A stretch of DNA of 64,000 nt from Nocardia fluminea (GCF_002846365.1 NZ_PJMW01000002.1:5270001-5334000); one strand, 5' to 3'; positions 18,063 to 32,185 are shown, numbered from the stretch's first letter. Notes: a model not told the origin generated them from the sequence alone. Made by a program: numbers and translations.

Positions 18063-18339
18063 TCACGGTGAACATCGTCGATCCACGTACACATTCTGTG
18101 TGCGTGGATCGACGGCACTGCCTTGTGGTTTGCCGCCGACATCAACGGTTGCGACGACCGTGTTCGATCTGTCGATCATCGAGACGGCGTGGTCTTCTCG
18201 GTTTGCGACGTATGCCGTGCTCGACGCACTATCGAGTGCAAGGAGCGCAGCGTCGCGACCGACCTTCACAAGGGCTGTCAGTGTCCGGGAACGGATGTCG
18301 ATCGCGTGGACGCTACCGGTCTCGCGGTTGGCCACGTAG
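18063..18339 (-). pseudogene. Beta-propeller (YVTN/YncE-like) fragment
   Basis: About two propeller repeats are legible: VANRETGSVHAIDIRSRTLT, AYVANREDHAVSMIDRSN and VATVDVGGKPQGSAVDPRTQ. A stop just upstream (about 18380) and loss of similarity after NVYVD show that most of the protein is missing. Intact relatives are secreted multi-repeat proteins. Confidence 0.65.
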
Positions 18340-18372
18340 GCAATGTGTCGATGACGATCCCGTGCGGTCGGG

Positions 18373-18789
18373 TCAGTGCGTCACGGCGTCGGCGGAGCGG
18401 TCACCGAAGGGATGTCGCCAGGTGCGGCGTGCACTCGCACTACGCGGTGTTTTCGCGAGCACGGTCCCCTTCTCCTTCGATTCGGCCGAAGGACGGAAGG
18501 TCCGCCCGCCTGTGCCGGTGCGACGGGCGAGCCGAAGATCGGCCTTGGTCTGACGCAGGCGCTGCGACGAACGGTGCGCGCCGGCGGTGAGCAGGACCAG
18601 GCCGAGCATGCCGAGGGCACCGAGCACGATTGCCGACAGGAACAACGTGCCCGACGTTGCGGTGATGTGGTAGCCGAGCAGGCTGAAGTCGTCGCTGAGC
18701 GTGTGGGCGGGTCCGCTGTTGCTCAGCACGCCCGCCGTGCCGATCACCACCGCGGCGATGAGCAGGACCAGGCCGAGGAAAACAATCAT
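18373..18789 (-). CDS. Small two-helix membrane protein
   Basis: This 138-residue protein starts with a hydrophobic segment (FLGLVLLIAAVVIGTAGVL), has a short extracytoplasmic loop, a second membrane helix (LGALGMLGLVLLTAG) and a basic cytoplasmic tail. Such LapA-like proteins of unknown function are common in actinobacteria. The start sits at the junction with a gene-free region that should hold its promoter. Confidence 0.6.
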   Translation of the reverse strand: MIVFLGLVLLIAAVVIGTAGVLSNSGPAHTLSDDFSLLGYHITATSGTLFLSAIVLGALGMLGLVLLTAGAHRSSQRLRQTKADLRLARRTGTGGRTFRPSAESKEKGTVLAKTPRSASARRTWRHPFGDRSADAVTH

Positions 18790-19244
18790 GACAGTCTCCG
18801 AATCCGGTTACACCGGTATACGTGTGGTGCCCCCCGCCCGCCGGTCGCGTGCGAGTCGAGCCGATGAGCGGACCGACGATCGTGATGCCACTGTGCACAG
18901 CGACCCGACGTCACCGCCCTTCACTCCGTGGAATACCCCGATCCGAGCGGGCGACGCAGCTGCCGGGGCGCGATCGTCGAAATCTCACCGCTGGCGATCG
19001 GAAGGCCGGTCCCCGAAAGCCTCACCGCGGGTCCGCGATTCGGGATGGTACCGGCAGGGTGGGGTCGGCGAACCGCCGCAGCACGAGTACCGCGAAGAGC
19101 CCGTTCGGCTTGATCCCCTCGCCGGTCGCCCCTTGTCGACGGGCATCCCGGCGGGCGCCTCGCAAACCGGGATCTGTGCGGCCGCTCGACCGTATTGCAG
19201 ACTGAGTAGGGGAAACACACAGTGAAACAGCAATCACCGCCACC
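18790..19244. other. 455-bp region without a supported gene
   Basis: All six frames are low-complexity Arg/Pro/Ser-rich and show no motifs. It probably holds the promoter of the membrane-protein gene at its left end. Confidence 0.4.
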
Positions 19245-19460
19245 ATGATCGCCGCGATCAGCGTGCTGGGGGTCGGCGCGGCGTCCGCGGCGACGGTGCC
19301 CGCCGCTTCGCAGACGGCCTTCATCGCTGCCCACGGATCGTTGGGCGGGTGGTGGCGGCCGGTCGATTCTCGGCACCGTTTCGCGGGTCAGTCCGCGGTG
19401 CCGCGGCGCAGTATCCGCGCCACGTTGGTAGGTACTCGGTACCTCGACGCAGCGGGCTAG
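19245..19460 (+). CDS. Possible small secreted protein, probably decayed
   Basis: The frame opens with a plausible signal peptide (MIAAISVLGVGAASAATVPA, cleavage after ASA). Just upstream, GTGAAACAGCAATCACC would give the natural longer start VKTAITAT if one A were added, so a one-base deletion may have separated start and body. The C-terminal half is Arg-rich and not convincing. Confidence 0.35.
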   Translation: MIAAISVLGVGAASAATVPAASQTAFIAAHGSLGGWWRPVDSRHRFAGQSAVPRRSIRATLVGTRYLDAAG

Positions 19461-19512
19461 ACTGTGCGCCGGCTCTTATCTTCTGCCGAATCCGGCTGAG
19501 AGTCGGCCGACG

Positions 19513-20532
19513 GTGAGCAAGGAGCCCGCGCGTGGATACGCCCTTCCTGTGGCCGCGTCTACCAACGTTGTCCGCCCGAACCGAATCGACGGTAATGCCC
19601 CGATGAGCACAGCGCCCGCCAACGAGGCGTTCGAACACCCTGCCCTCTTCTATAGGAACGAGCAGGAATACACGCAGCAGACCGGGGCATTCCTGCGCGA
19701 GGGTTTGGCGGCGGGTGAGCCGATGGCTGTCGCGGTACCGGGGCCCAACCTGGAGCTGATCAAGGACGAGCTCGGCGTCGATGCTCGCAGCATTTCGTTT
19801 CTCGACATGACCGACGTCGGCCGCAACCCGGGGCGGATCATTCCGAAGGTGCTCAAGGGCTTTGCCGATGCGCATCCGACGGGGCGGGTGCGCATCATCG
19901 GCGAGCCGATCTGGGCTGGGCGTAGCACCGTGGAATATCCGGCGTGCGCGCAGCACGAAGCGCTGATCAATGCCGCCTTCGAAGGCCGCGCGGTGACCAT
20001 CCTGTGTCCCTACGATCAAACACGCCTGGACGCGGCCGCCCTCGCCGATGCGTGGCTCACCCACCCCACCATCATCAGTCAGGGGCGCGAGCGGGCCAGC
20101 GACGACTACGACTGGCAGGCAATCGTGGCTCGCTATAACGAGCCGCTGGTGTTAGCGCCCGATGCGGCCGTCTTCGCCTTCGGTGAAGCCGAGCTTCGAT
20201 CGGTCCGGAACTTCGCCGTGGACCACGCGAGCAAGTGGGGGCTTGATGCCGTGCGGCTCGAAGACGCCAAGCTGGCGGTTGCGGAACTGACCACCAACAG
20301 CGTGGTGCACGGCGGCGGCCGGGGTCTTTTCGCGATGTGGTCCGAGCCGGGACACCTCGTGTTCGAGGTTCGCGACGGCGGGCACCTGAGCGATCCACTG
20401 GCTGGCCGCAGGCCCCCTGCTCAGGGACAGTTCGGTGGTAGGGGCCTGCTGCTCGTGCACTACATCGCAGATCTGGTGCGCATACACACCGGCGAGAACG
20501 GTACGACGATCCGCTTCTATCTCGATCTGTGA
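19513..20532 (+). CDS. MEDS-domain sensor with RsbW-like HATPase domain
   Basis: This protein of up to 339 residues is a MEDS/DcmR sensory domain (HPALFYRNEQEYTQQTGAFL to about residue 195) joined to an anti-sigma-type HATPase_c domain. The latter has the N box AVAELTTNSVVHG and G boxes VFEVRDGGH and GGRGLLLVHYI. The start may be GTG 19513 or ATG 19603; neither has a strong ribosome-binding site. Such proteins act as serine kinase/anti-sigma factors in partner switching. The poly-HAMP kinase and SpoIIE phosphatase downstream make a joint stress-signalling role likely (inference). Confidence 0.88.
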   Translation: MSKEPARGYALPVAASTNVVRPNRIDGNAPMSTAPANEAFEHPALFYRNEQEYTQQTGAFLREGLAAGEPMAVAVPGPNLELIKDELGVDARSISFLDMTDVGRNPGRIIPKVLKGFADAHPTGRVRIIGEPIWAGRSTVEYPACAQHEALINAAFEGRAVTILCPYDQTRLDAAALADAWLTHPTIISQGRERASDDYDWQAIVARYNEPLVLAPDAAVFAFGEAELRSVRNFAVDHASKWGLDAVRLEDAKLAVAELTTNSVVHGGGRGLFAMWSEPGHLVFEVRDGGHLSDPLAGRRPPAQGQFGGRGLLLVHYIADLVRIHTGENGTTIRFYLDL

Positions 20533-20746
20533 ATCAGGATCTGGCTCGCGTACCTATACCCGCAGCGGGCTCATTCCCGGATAGTCGGGTTCACGCGGAA
20601 CGGTCGCAGCGTAAGGTCTTCGGACGGGTGGTCATCCAAATCCGACAACACACCGCTGCGTCGTGTGTGGGTGACGATGGGTCGGCTATACCTCACACCG
20701 ATCGGATAGGTGTTCGATTCGGACCGGTCGACCAACGAGGATAGCT
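20533..20746. promoter_or_regulatory. 214-bp leader upstream of the poly-HAMP kinase
   Basis: This gap is large enough for a separate promoter for the kinase-phosphatase pair. I could not identify a confident -35/-10 pair or a GTTT-type alternative-sigma promoter. GAGGA lies a few bases before the kinase ATG. Confidence 0.35.
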
Positions 20747-24999
<4,253 letters not shown>

Positions 25000-25003
<4 letters not shown>

Positions 25004-27366
25004 CCGACTCCGGAATCGGCGACACCGATGCGAGGACAAACCCGGTTGTCCCGCGCCTCGCGGCCACAGTGGAGCGGCTACACAACCAGATCCGGCAGGC
25101 ACAGGCCACGGCCGACGGTCGGGCGCTGATCGAGATGGCAAAGGGTGTGCTGGTCGAACGGCTGCACTGCGGGCCCGCGCAGGCGGCAACCCAACTGGAG
25201 ATCCTGTCCGCCCGAGCGGGGGTCGAGCCGCTGGAATTGGCCGTCGACCTGGTGAACCAGGCGGCGCAGGACAAAATGAGCGCGGTGGTCGGGGAGTTCC
25301 TGCAGGCCACCGCCACACCACCCAGCGGGCCGACGGCGGTCGTGCGTCTGCGCACCGCCGAGAGTGGACTGCTCGCGGCGGGCGATACCCAGCGGGTAGC
25401 GGAGTCGGTGCTCGAACACGCAGTGTCACCGCTGGGCGCCACAGCTGTCGCGATCTGGTCCGCAGGCATCGACGCGTCGCTGTCGCTGGCGGGTTTCGCC
25501 GGGATCGCCGGGCACGAGGCCCAGCGGTGGCGCTATGTGCCCCCGGGGGTGGTGACCCCGGCGCGGCAGGCGCTGATCCAACGCGCGGCGCAGTGGATCG
25601 ATGACATGAGTGTGTCGGGGCTGCCCTCGATCGGAGACCGTGCCGGCGGCCGAGCCGCGATCCCGGTCGGCGCGGCCGGCAAAATACTCGGGGTGCTCGA
25701 GGTGTGCTGGCCTCGGCCGATCGACGTGCAACCACGCCAGATTCACCGGCAATTGGAAGCGCTGGCCGAGCTGTGTGCGCACACGCTCGAGTCCGACTCA
25801 GCCGCAGTACGAACCACCGAACGTGCCGATGTCGCCGACCTCGTGCGCTTGGCCGACGGATTGTTCGACCCCGCACTGGTGCTCATACCCCAACTCGACG
25901 AGGGCACGCTCGCCGACTTCTCCATCCACCACCTCAACAGTTGCTTCGTCGACCCGGCCGGTCGCCCTCCCGGCCTCATCAGCGGCGCGTCACTGCTCGA
26001 GATGTACCCGATGGCCGCGGTCGAGGGACAACTGTTCGAGCGGATCGAGCATGTCTTCGCCACTGGTGAGACCTACCGCGCCGACCGAGTCATGCTGACC
26101 GAACTGGTCGACCAGATCCCCTTGACCGTCGCGGCCGCGCTCAGCATCAGCCGCTACGGCGATGCCGTGCTTATGGTGTGGCGGATAGAGGACGAGTCGG
26201 GGCGACTGGCGACGCTGCTGCAGCACGCCCAACGGCTCGGCCGCGTCGGCGGTTTCGAGGAGAACGCGGCCACCGGCGAGATCACTTGGAGCGAACAGCT
26301 TTTCGCGCTCTACGGGCTGGCACCGGCCACCGACCCTGTCCCACTGGCGCAGCTGCCAGGCCACGTCCACGACGCCGACACCGAGGCGGTGCGACGGTTT
26401 CTGCGCACGCTGCTGCGCTACCGCCGTTCTGCCTCCACCGCATGCCGGCTGACCAGAGCCGACGGCGTGACCCGTCACGTCCGGATCATCGCCGAACCGG
26501 TGGTCGACGCGGCCGGGCACCTGCACGCCATCCGCGGTGCGTACCAGGATGTCTCGGCCCAACACTGGACCGAGATCGCGCTGTCGGCGACCCGGGACCG
26601 GCTCACCGATACCGAAATGCGTGCCGCCGAACAGAGCAGTCTGGCAAGGCAGCTCCAGCAGGCCATCATGCCCGACGCGCAGCCGTCGACCGACGCGTTC
26701 GGTTTGCGCATCGCGGTGCGCTACCGGCCGACCGAGCAGGACGAACTCGTAGGCGGCGACTGGTACGACACCATCGTGCTGCCGTCGAAGGAGATTCTGG
26801 TATCGGTCGGTGATATCACCGGCCACGGCATCACCGCCGCGACCGGAATGGTCGTGCTACGCAACGCCTTACGTGGTCTTGCTGCCACCGGCGCCGGGCC
26901 GGGTCAGATGCTGGCATGGCTGAATCTGGTGGCGCACCACCTCACCGACAGCATTTTCGCCACAGCCATCTGTGGGGTCTACAACCCACTGACTCGGGTC
27001 CTGCGCTGGGCTCGCGCAGGCCACCCGCCACCAGTGCTGGTCCGAGCCGGCCACGCCTGCTCCCTGCCTGAACTCAGAGGCATAATCCTTGGCGCGCTGG
27101 CAGAAACAAGCTACGAGGAAGGCGAAATTCAGCTCGAATTGGACGACACACTCCTGCTCTACACCGACGGCCTCATCGAGCGCCGCGACCTGGAGCTCGA
27201 CTTCTGCATAGAACGACTTCTCACGATCTCGGCCGCATTCACCGGAAGCCTGGATGAGCGTCTCGACCACCTGCTCGACAGTAGCGACGCCGACACAGAC
27301 GACGACACCTGTGTGGTCGGCATCCAGGTGGGAGCAAGCCAGGGACCGCCGACCGACAACCTCTGA
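25000..27366 (+). CDS. ANTAR-GAF-PAS-SpoIIE (PP2C) phosphatase
   Basis: This 788-residue protein begins with an ANTAR RNA-binding domain at about 20-75 (ALIEMAKGVLVERLHCGPAQ). A GAF-like region follows at about 100-270, then sensory PAS-type regions at about 275-515 (GGFEENAATGEITWSEQLFA). A SpoIIE/PPM phosphatase domain spans about 545-780 with GGDWYDTIVL (near 587), SVGDITGHGI (near 604) and DDTLLLYTDGLIERRD. It should dephosphorylate an anti-anti-sigma factor (STAS protein), which is not in the window. An N-terminal ANTAR on a SpoIIE protein suggests antitermination output combined with partner switching. Its ATG overlaps the kinase stop. Confidence 0.93.
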
Positions 27367-27842
27367 CGGCCGCCGCGCGCGTACGTCCGGTTGCGCCATT
27401 CGACGATTTCTATTCCTCTCGGACCGCAATGCCGAGCGGCCGGCCTGAATCGCTTTCGAACCGTCCCTTCGTCCGCAGCCTTGGCCGCGGTATAGCCGTC
27501 GCCGCTGCGCTCGCGGCGGCGCACATCGACACCGGGCCGCCGGTCGCGTTCGGAGTTGGGTAGACGGTCGTTTTCCGAAGACCATCCAGACGGGCTGCTA
27601 GGTGCTCCGGGTAGCCCGTCCAGCCTTGCCATCAGTGGTGACCGCATACTCCATTGTTCCCGGTGCAGGTTCATTCGGACATGTTCGGCGCCACATAGTT
27701 TCGTGCGAACGCAATGTGTTCCTGCGTGGCGCTGAGCCCTGCGGCGGGGTGACGATATCCAAGTCGATCCGTCGCAACCCCCTGAAATCAGGGGGTTTCG
27801 ATCCATGTCTAAATACCCATGTTTCACACTAGGCTCGCTCGC
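27367..27842. other. 476-bp region without a supported gene
   Basis: It lies between the phosphatase gene and a small secreted-protein gene. Frames are Arg-rich on both strands with no recognisable domain. The right end carries the palindrome described at 27776-27797 and the promoter of the small gene. Confidence 0.4.
27776..27797. promoter_or_regulatory. Perfect palindrome before the small secreted protein
   Basis: AACCCCCTGA at 27776-27785 and TCAGGGGGTT at 27788-27797 flank AA, giving a 22-bp perfect palindrome that ends 45 bp before the start at 27843. It could be an operator, or a hairpin in the leader acting as terminator or attenuator. Confidence 0.5.
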
Positions 27843-28076
27843 ATGCTCGTGAAACGCTCTGCTGCCCTTGCCATCGCGGTCGCCGCGTTCGGCGCCGCCT
27901 CCACCGGACTCGCCATCGCCGTGCCCGAAACACCGACGCAGCCCACCATCAGCCACACCGCCGCAGCCGAACCGGTCGTCCTTCAGACCGGCTCGGCCGT
28001 AATCGATCTACTCGCGTACATCGCTGCGGGCTGCATCGGCAGCTGGAGCCCGGCCCCGCCCGCGCACTGCGTCTGA
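27843..28076 (+). CDS. Small secreted protein
   Basis: The 77-residue product from the ATG at 27843 has a clear signal peptide (VKRSAALAIAVAAFGAASTG). The mature part is short and ends in LAYIAAGCIGSWSPAPPAHC with two cysteines. Small exported proteins with a Cys-Gly/Pro-rich tail are common in Nocardia-like genomes, but no function is known. An upstream ATG at 27819 would only lengthen the signal peptide. Confidence 0.6.
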   Translation: MLVKRSAALAIAVAAFGAASTGLAIAVPETPTQPTISHTAAAEPVVLQTGSAVIDLLAYIAAGCIGSWSPAPPAHCV

Positions 28077-28092
28077 CTCTGACGTCGACCAG

Positions 28093-28122
28093 GCGGGCCC
28101 GTCGGACGATCCGCGGGCCCGC
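28093..28122 (+). terminator. Hairpin after the small secreted protein
   Basis: GCGGGCCCG at 28093-28101 pairs with CGGGCCCGC at 28114-28122 over a 12-nt loop, 17 bp after the stop codon. Confidence 0.6.
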
Positions 28123-28151
28123 TCCACTGAACGCACGCTCATGGCTCCCCT

Positions 28152-28790
28152 TTATGTCAAGCCGTGGATGTGGGTGTTCGCTTCCATCGAGGTCTTTCCG
28201 CCCGCTTTGCGGGCGTCGTAGTAGACACGGCCGGCGGTGCGGTTGCGTAGTTGGACGACAGCCATGATGTGCAGGACACGGTTGATCCTGCGATTGCCGG
28301 CGCGAGAAAGCCGGTGGCGTTGCTGATCCCCGGAGCAAGCGTCCAGAGGTGCGGTGCCGTTCCAGGACGCGAACCTATCTCGGGTGCCGAATCGGTGAAT
28401 GTCTGCGGTGTCTGCCAAAAGCCTTGCCGCGCTTGATGGGCCGATATCATGCAATTCCATCAGGGTGGAACCGTGATCGGAAACCAACTGCCGCAGCTCT
28501 TTGTCCGCGGCTTTGATCTTGCGATCGATGGCTTCCAACTCCTCGATCAACTCGAGCGCGAGCCGCAGTTGAACCCTGCCGACCGGGTCATTTGGGCGCA
28601 GATCGGCGATCAGACCGCGGGCTTGCATGGCGGACAAGAATTTCTTCGCGCCACCAGGAATCAGTTCGAGCAGTAGTCGGTGGATCCGGTTGAGAGTTTC
28701 GGTGCGGGAGCGGCCGAGTCCGTCGCGACGGTCGGCGAGTAGCCCGAGCGCCACGAGTTCCGGATCGGCAGTGACACGACGTAGATTCGG
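28152..28790 (-). pseudogene. IS110-family transposase, C-terminal half
   Basis: The frame enters at the IS3 boundary (LRRVTADPELVALGLLADRR) and carries the Transposase_20 domain (LMELHDIGPSSAARLLADTA, then ASWNGTAPLDACSGDQQRHR) and a tail RNRTAGRVYYDARKAGG. The N-terminal DEDD catalytic domain is missing and is not found beyond the IS3 nest, so part of the IS110 gene has been lost. Confidence 0.9.
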
Positions 28791-28833
28791 TGTGAACCGT
28801 CACGGGTTGGGGGCCGCTTGTTCCTAGTGGAAG

Positions 28834-29172
28834 ATGGTCACCATCATGCCGAAGCGTTATCCCCCCGAGGTTCGTGAGAAGGCCCTTCGGTTGGTCTTGG
28901 AGCGCCTCGATGAGTTCGAATCCCCGTATGCCGCCGCCAAGGTGATCGGCCCGTTGGTCGATGTGCACTATGAGACGTTGCGGGTGTGGGTGAAGAAGGC
29001 GATGACCGAGGGGTCTCGGCCGGGTAAGGAGTCGGCGGGCGGACTGGCTGCGGCGGAGCGTGAGGAGCTGGCCAAGCTGCGCAAGGAAGTGCGCGATCTC
29101 AAGCAGGCCAACGAGATTCTGAAGTTGGCGTCGGCTTTTTTCGCGCGGGAACTCGACCCGCGACACCGTTGA
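28834..29172 (+). CDS. IS3 OrfA (outer element)
   Basis: This 112-residue protein has the HTH_Tnp_1 domain (YPPEVREKALRLVLERLDEF) and a leucine-zipper-like tail (LAKLRKEVRDLKQANEILKL). Its stop overlaps the OrfB start (ATGA), where a -1 frameshift would give the OrfAB transposase. Confidence 0.93.
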   Translation: MVTIMPKRYPPEVREKALRLVLERLDEFESPYAAAKVIGPLVDVHYETLRVWVKKAMTEGSRPGKESAGGLAAAEREELAKLRKEVRDLKQANEILKLASAFFARELDPRHR

Positions 29173-30047
29173 TCATCGGTTTCATCGACGAATACCGTCA
29201 GGCCTATGGCGTCGAGTCGATCTGTGGTGCGCTCTCGGCGCACGGAATCCAGTTCGCGCCAAGGACTTACCGCAAAGCACGCTGCCGACCTCCGTCGGCC
29301 CGCGATATCACCGATGCGTATGTGGAGAACACCCTGCGTGATCTGGTGGGCAGCCCGGAGCAAATGTATGGGCGCCGCAAGATGACCCGCTATCTGCGCC
29401 GCCGCGGCCACCGGGTGGCCTTCTGCACCGTCGATCGGATCATGCGCGACCTGGGCATGAACGGCGCCGTGCGCGGCCGCAGGCATCGGACCACGATCCC
29501 GGACAAGGACGGGATCCGCGCCAGGGACAAGCTCAACAGAGATTTCACTGCCACTGCACCGAATCTGGTGTGGGTCGCCGATTTCACCTACGTCTCGACC
29601 TGGACCGGGTGGGCTTATGTGGCATTTGTCTTCGATGCCTACTCCCGCGCGATCGTCGGCTGGACTACCGCTGCCACGAAAACCACAGCGCTGGTGTCCA
29701 AGGCGCTGAACATGGCTCTGTGGCGGCGTGATCACTACGGGCGTCCCATCGTGCCCGGACTGATCCACCACAGCGATGCAGGATCGCAATACACATCAGT
29801 GATGTTCACTGAAACGCTTGTACTGCAGGGACTCTCAGCGTCAATAAGTTCAGTTGGCGATGCCTATGACAATGCTCTGGCGGAATCGATCATCGGCCTG
29901 TTCAAAACCGAGGTTGTCAACCGGCACGGTCCGTTCAAGACCCTGCCCGAGGTCGAGTTCGCGCTCATGGAATGGGTCGACTGGTACAACAACGCCCGGC
30001 TCCATTCCCGGCTGGACTACCTGACCCCGGCCGAGCACGAGGCCTGA
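29169..30047 (+). pseudogene. IS3 OrfB transposase (outer), 3' end interrupted by the inner IS3
   Basis: These 292 residues include HTH_21 and the rve core with catalytic residues in VWVADFTYVS, IHHSDAGSQYTS and DNALAESIIGLFKTEVV. The TGA at 30045-30047 is contributed by the inner IS3 end. Joining GAGGCC at 30044 to GCGTACTAC beyond the inner element restores EAAYYSLNNHHADRRW, so the last residues were cut off. The catalytic core is complete, so activity may remain. Confidence 0.85.
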
Positions 30048-30074
30048 GGTTCCCCCGCTGAGCCGGAGAGCGAA

Positions 30075-30968
30075 TTACCTGGTTCCGGCTGGAACCTGGC
30101 CATGGTAGCTGGCTTCGTACTCGTCGGGTGACTGCCAACCCAGCCTCTTCTGGATCCGCTGGGTGTTGTACCAGCCATCGATGTAGGCGAACAAGGCGTT
30201 CTCGGCGTCTTCCCTTGTCCGCCAACTGTTCCGATACACCAACTCGGTCTTCAGAGTGGAGAAGAAGTTCTCCATGAGAGCGTTGTCGTAGCTGTCTCCG
30301 ACTGAACCCATGGATTGCGCTATCCCGTTGTCTGCCAACCGGTTAGCGAACCGGATTGCCGTGTAGGTCGACCCGCGATCGGAATGATGGACGAGCTGCC
30401 CGTCACGAACATCGCGGGTCCAGACCGCGTACTCGAGAGCGCCGAGAACCAGCTCGGTGTCACAACGGTCCGAGCACTTCCAGCCCACGATTCGGTTCGA
30501 GAACGCGTCCCGGACCGCGGCCAGCCAGAACACACCCTCGCCGCAGACGATGCGGGTGGCATCGGCGACCCACAGCCGGTCCGGCTCGCCGGCAGTGAAG
30601 TCCCGGTTGACCAGATCTGGAGCTGGGGCGGCACGCCGATCCTGTCGGGTCGAGCCCAGCCGCCACTTCTTCCGCAGGAACGCGCCCTGCAAACCCGCAC
30701 TCCGCATCAACCGCTCAACGCGTTTGCGGCCGACCGAGAACCCGCGCCGGGCCAGCATCGCGTGAACCCGCGGCGACCCGTAAGTCCCGCCGGAGCTGGT
30801 ATGGATATCGACGATCTCAGCCAGCAGCTCTTGGTCGGCCAGTTTCCGCCGTGACGGCGCCTTCGCCTGCCGCAACCAGCCGTAATACGTCGAGGACGCG
30901 ATCCCCAGAACCCGTAATACGAGCTCGACCGGGTGCTGCGGATATTCATTGACGAACCGCACAATCAC
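30075..30968 (-). CDS. IS3 OrfB transposase (inner element)
   Basis: This full-length integrase-type transposase has 297 residues: an HTH_21 region (LAEIVDIHTSSGGTYGSPRV) and the rve core with LWVADATRIV, LVHHSDRGSTYTAI and DNALMENFFSTLKTELVY. It overlaps OrfA by four bases, the site of the expected -1 frameshift. Confidence 0.95.
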   Translation of the reverse strand: MIVRFVNEYPQHPVELVLRVLGIASSTYYGWLRQAKAPSRRKLADQELLAEIVDIHTSSGGTYGSPRVHAMLARRGFSVGRKRVERLMRSAGLQGAFLRKKWRLGSTRQDRRAAPAPDLVNRDFTAGEPDRLWVADATRIVCGEGVFWLAAVRDAFSNRIVGWKCSDRCDTELVLGALEYAVWTRDVRDGQLVHHSDRGSTYTAIRFANRLADNGIAQSMGSVGDSYDNALMENFFSTLKTELVYRNSWRTREDAENALFAYIDGWYNTQRIQKRLGWQSPDEYEASYHGQVPAGTR

Positions 30969-31270
30969 CGCCGGGTCTGGCCGAGCTCCGAGGCGAAATA
31001 CGCACTCGCATCACGTAATACAGCGTTGACCCGCTCCAGCTCGGCGACTCGTTTACGGAGTTGCTTGTTCTCCTCGGCCATGTCGGTCGTCGGGCGGTCG
31101 TGGCGGTGGCCGGCATCGGCTTCGGCTTGGCGGATCCAGTTCCGCAATGCCTCGTGATGCACCCCGAGTTGCTCGGCGAGCTTCCGGATCGTCGGCTTGG
31201 GATCGGACTCTCGATACAACCGCACGGCTCGAGCTCTCAACTCGTCCGGATATTTCTTCGGTGCTGCCAC
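30965..31270 (-). CDS. IS3 OrfA (inner element)
   Basis: This 101-residue protein has an HTH_Tnp_1 domain (YPDELRARAVRLYRESDPKP) and a coiled-coil tail (LRKRVAELERVNAVLRDASA). It is complete for the family. Confidence 0.94.
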   Translation of the reverse strand: MAAPKKYPDELRARAVRLYRESDPKPTIRKLAEQLGVHHEALRNWIRQAEADAGHRHDRPTTDMAEENKQLRKRVAELERVNAVLRDASAYFASELGQTRR

Positions 31271-31420
31271 TGATCGACTCCTTCCGGTCCTATAGGACCA
31301 CGGGTTGGAGCTCTCCGTGAAAGCGGGGGAACCTCAGCCGCGTACTACTCTCTCAACAACCACCACGCCGACCGGCGCTGGTCTGAATCAGAAGCCGGTC
31401 CCTTACCCGTACGGTGCACA

Positions 31421-31780
31421 TGGTGGAAGTGGCTGTAGCGGAGCAGGTTCCAGTTGGTTGAACCGGTTGCGGGAGTGAGGTGTCGGCGCGCGGATGGTTG
31501 CCTAACAGTCTGCGAAACCTACGTTCCCGATCTCGAATGCGTTGCAGGGGTTGAAAGGTGCGCTGCGAACGGCGAAGCGACTCGTTCCGATCCCGGCAAC
31601 GAAATACGCGATCAATACAGCCAGATGTGAAATCTGGAGTGTGGCAACGAACGACTGCCGGTGCTGCCATAGCGGCGGTCGGCCCCGTACCTCGCGGGGT
31701 CGGTTGCGCGGTGGCCCGTTAGAAGGTCACGGATCCATTGGGTCGTGTCAGCCAGGCTAGGCAGTCCTCCAGTAGTCGTG
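31421..31780. other. 360-bp region right of the IS nest without a supported gene
   Basis: It should contain the rest of the IS110 transposase if the outer IS3 had inserted cleanly, but no IS110 coding sequence is legible on the minus strand. A plus-strand stretch KGALRTAKRLVPIPATKYAI is not recognised. Confidence 0.4.
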
Positions 31781-32157
31781 CTACTGACGATGGCCGGGGA
31801 CAGTGTGGGCTTGGATCTTCTGTAGCAGCCTTTCATAGGGTGCTTGCCCTCCGAGGCCGCCGTAGGCACGGTGGTAGTTGTAGAAGTCCTCCCACTCTTT
31901 CAACTTGTCGTTGAACAGTCCGGTGTCCTCGACGACAAGGCCGTCGAGGAGGCGGTAGAACCCTATGCATCGATGCGGTGAGAGCGTTCGACCTTGCCGT
32001 TGAGCCGTAGTGTGGCCGGTCTGATGTAGGTGTGGCCGATGCCCTGGTCGATCACGTGCCAGTGGAACGCCGACTGGAACTTCGGCATGTCGGAGCACGC
32101 ACGAACGCCGGTTCGCGCGTCTGACCAGCTCCTTCTCGCTCCAGACTCGTTCGGCAA
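31781..32157 (-). pseudogene. IS481-type transposase remnant, frameshifted
   Basis: Two frames give the C-terminal part of an integrase. AFHWHVIDQGIGHTYIRPAT and LNGKVERSHRID are followed, one frame over, by GFYRLLDGLVVEDTGLFNDK and WEDFYNYHRAYGGLGGQAPY. This is the end of the rve domain and tail of IS481 transposases. The N-terminal two thirds are absent. Confidence 0.82.
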
Positions 32158-32159
32158 TA

Positions 32160-32185
32160 AGGGCTCCCTACTCGTGGAGAGCCCT
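32160..32185. terminator. Hairpin between IS481 remnant and HAD gene
   Basis: AGGGCTC at 32160-32166 pairs with GAGCCCT at 32179-32185. It may terminate transcription from the HAD gene on the minus strand or be part of the old IS481 end. Confidence 0.4.

Larger units (their letters stand above)
30045..31336 (-). mobile_element. IS3-family element (inner, 1292 bp)
   Basis: Its ends are TGAGGTTCCCCCGCT at 30045 and the complement ending at 31336; after a few mismatches both share GGAGAGC. The triplet GCC occurs directly outside both ends (30042-30044 and 31337-31339), a 3-bp target duplication usual for IS3. It lies inside the OrfB gene of the outer IS3 in opposite orientation. Confidence 0.92.
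28791..31420 (+). mobile_element. IS3-family element (outer), itself interrupted by a second IS3
   Basis: The left end TGTGAACCGTCACGGGTTGG at 28791 matches the complement of the right end (TGTGCACCGTACGGGTAAGG read from 31420) with some mismatches. Removing the inner element leaves about 1335 bp, normal for IS3. The flanking triplets CGG and TGG differ, so there is no clean target duplication; a rearrangement after insertion, which also removed the IS110 N-terminus, is likely. Confidence 0.8.

Noticed and set aside
18701..19376. Open frames of 130-170 codons on both strands
   Set aside because: All are Arg/Pro/Ser-rich GC artefacts without motifs, and they conflict with each other.
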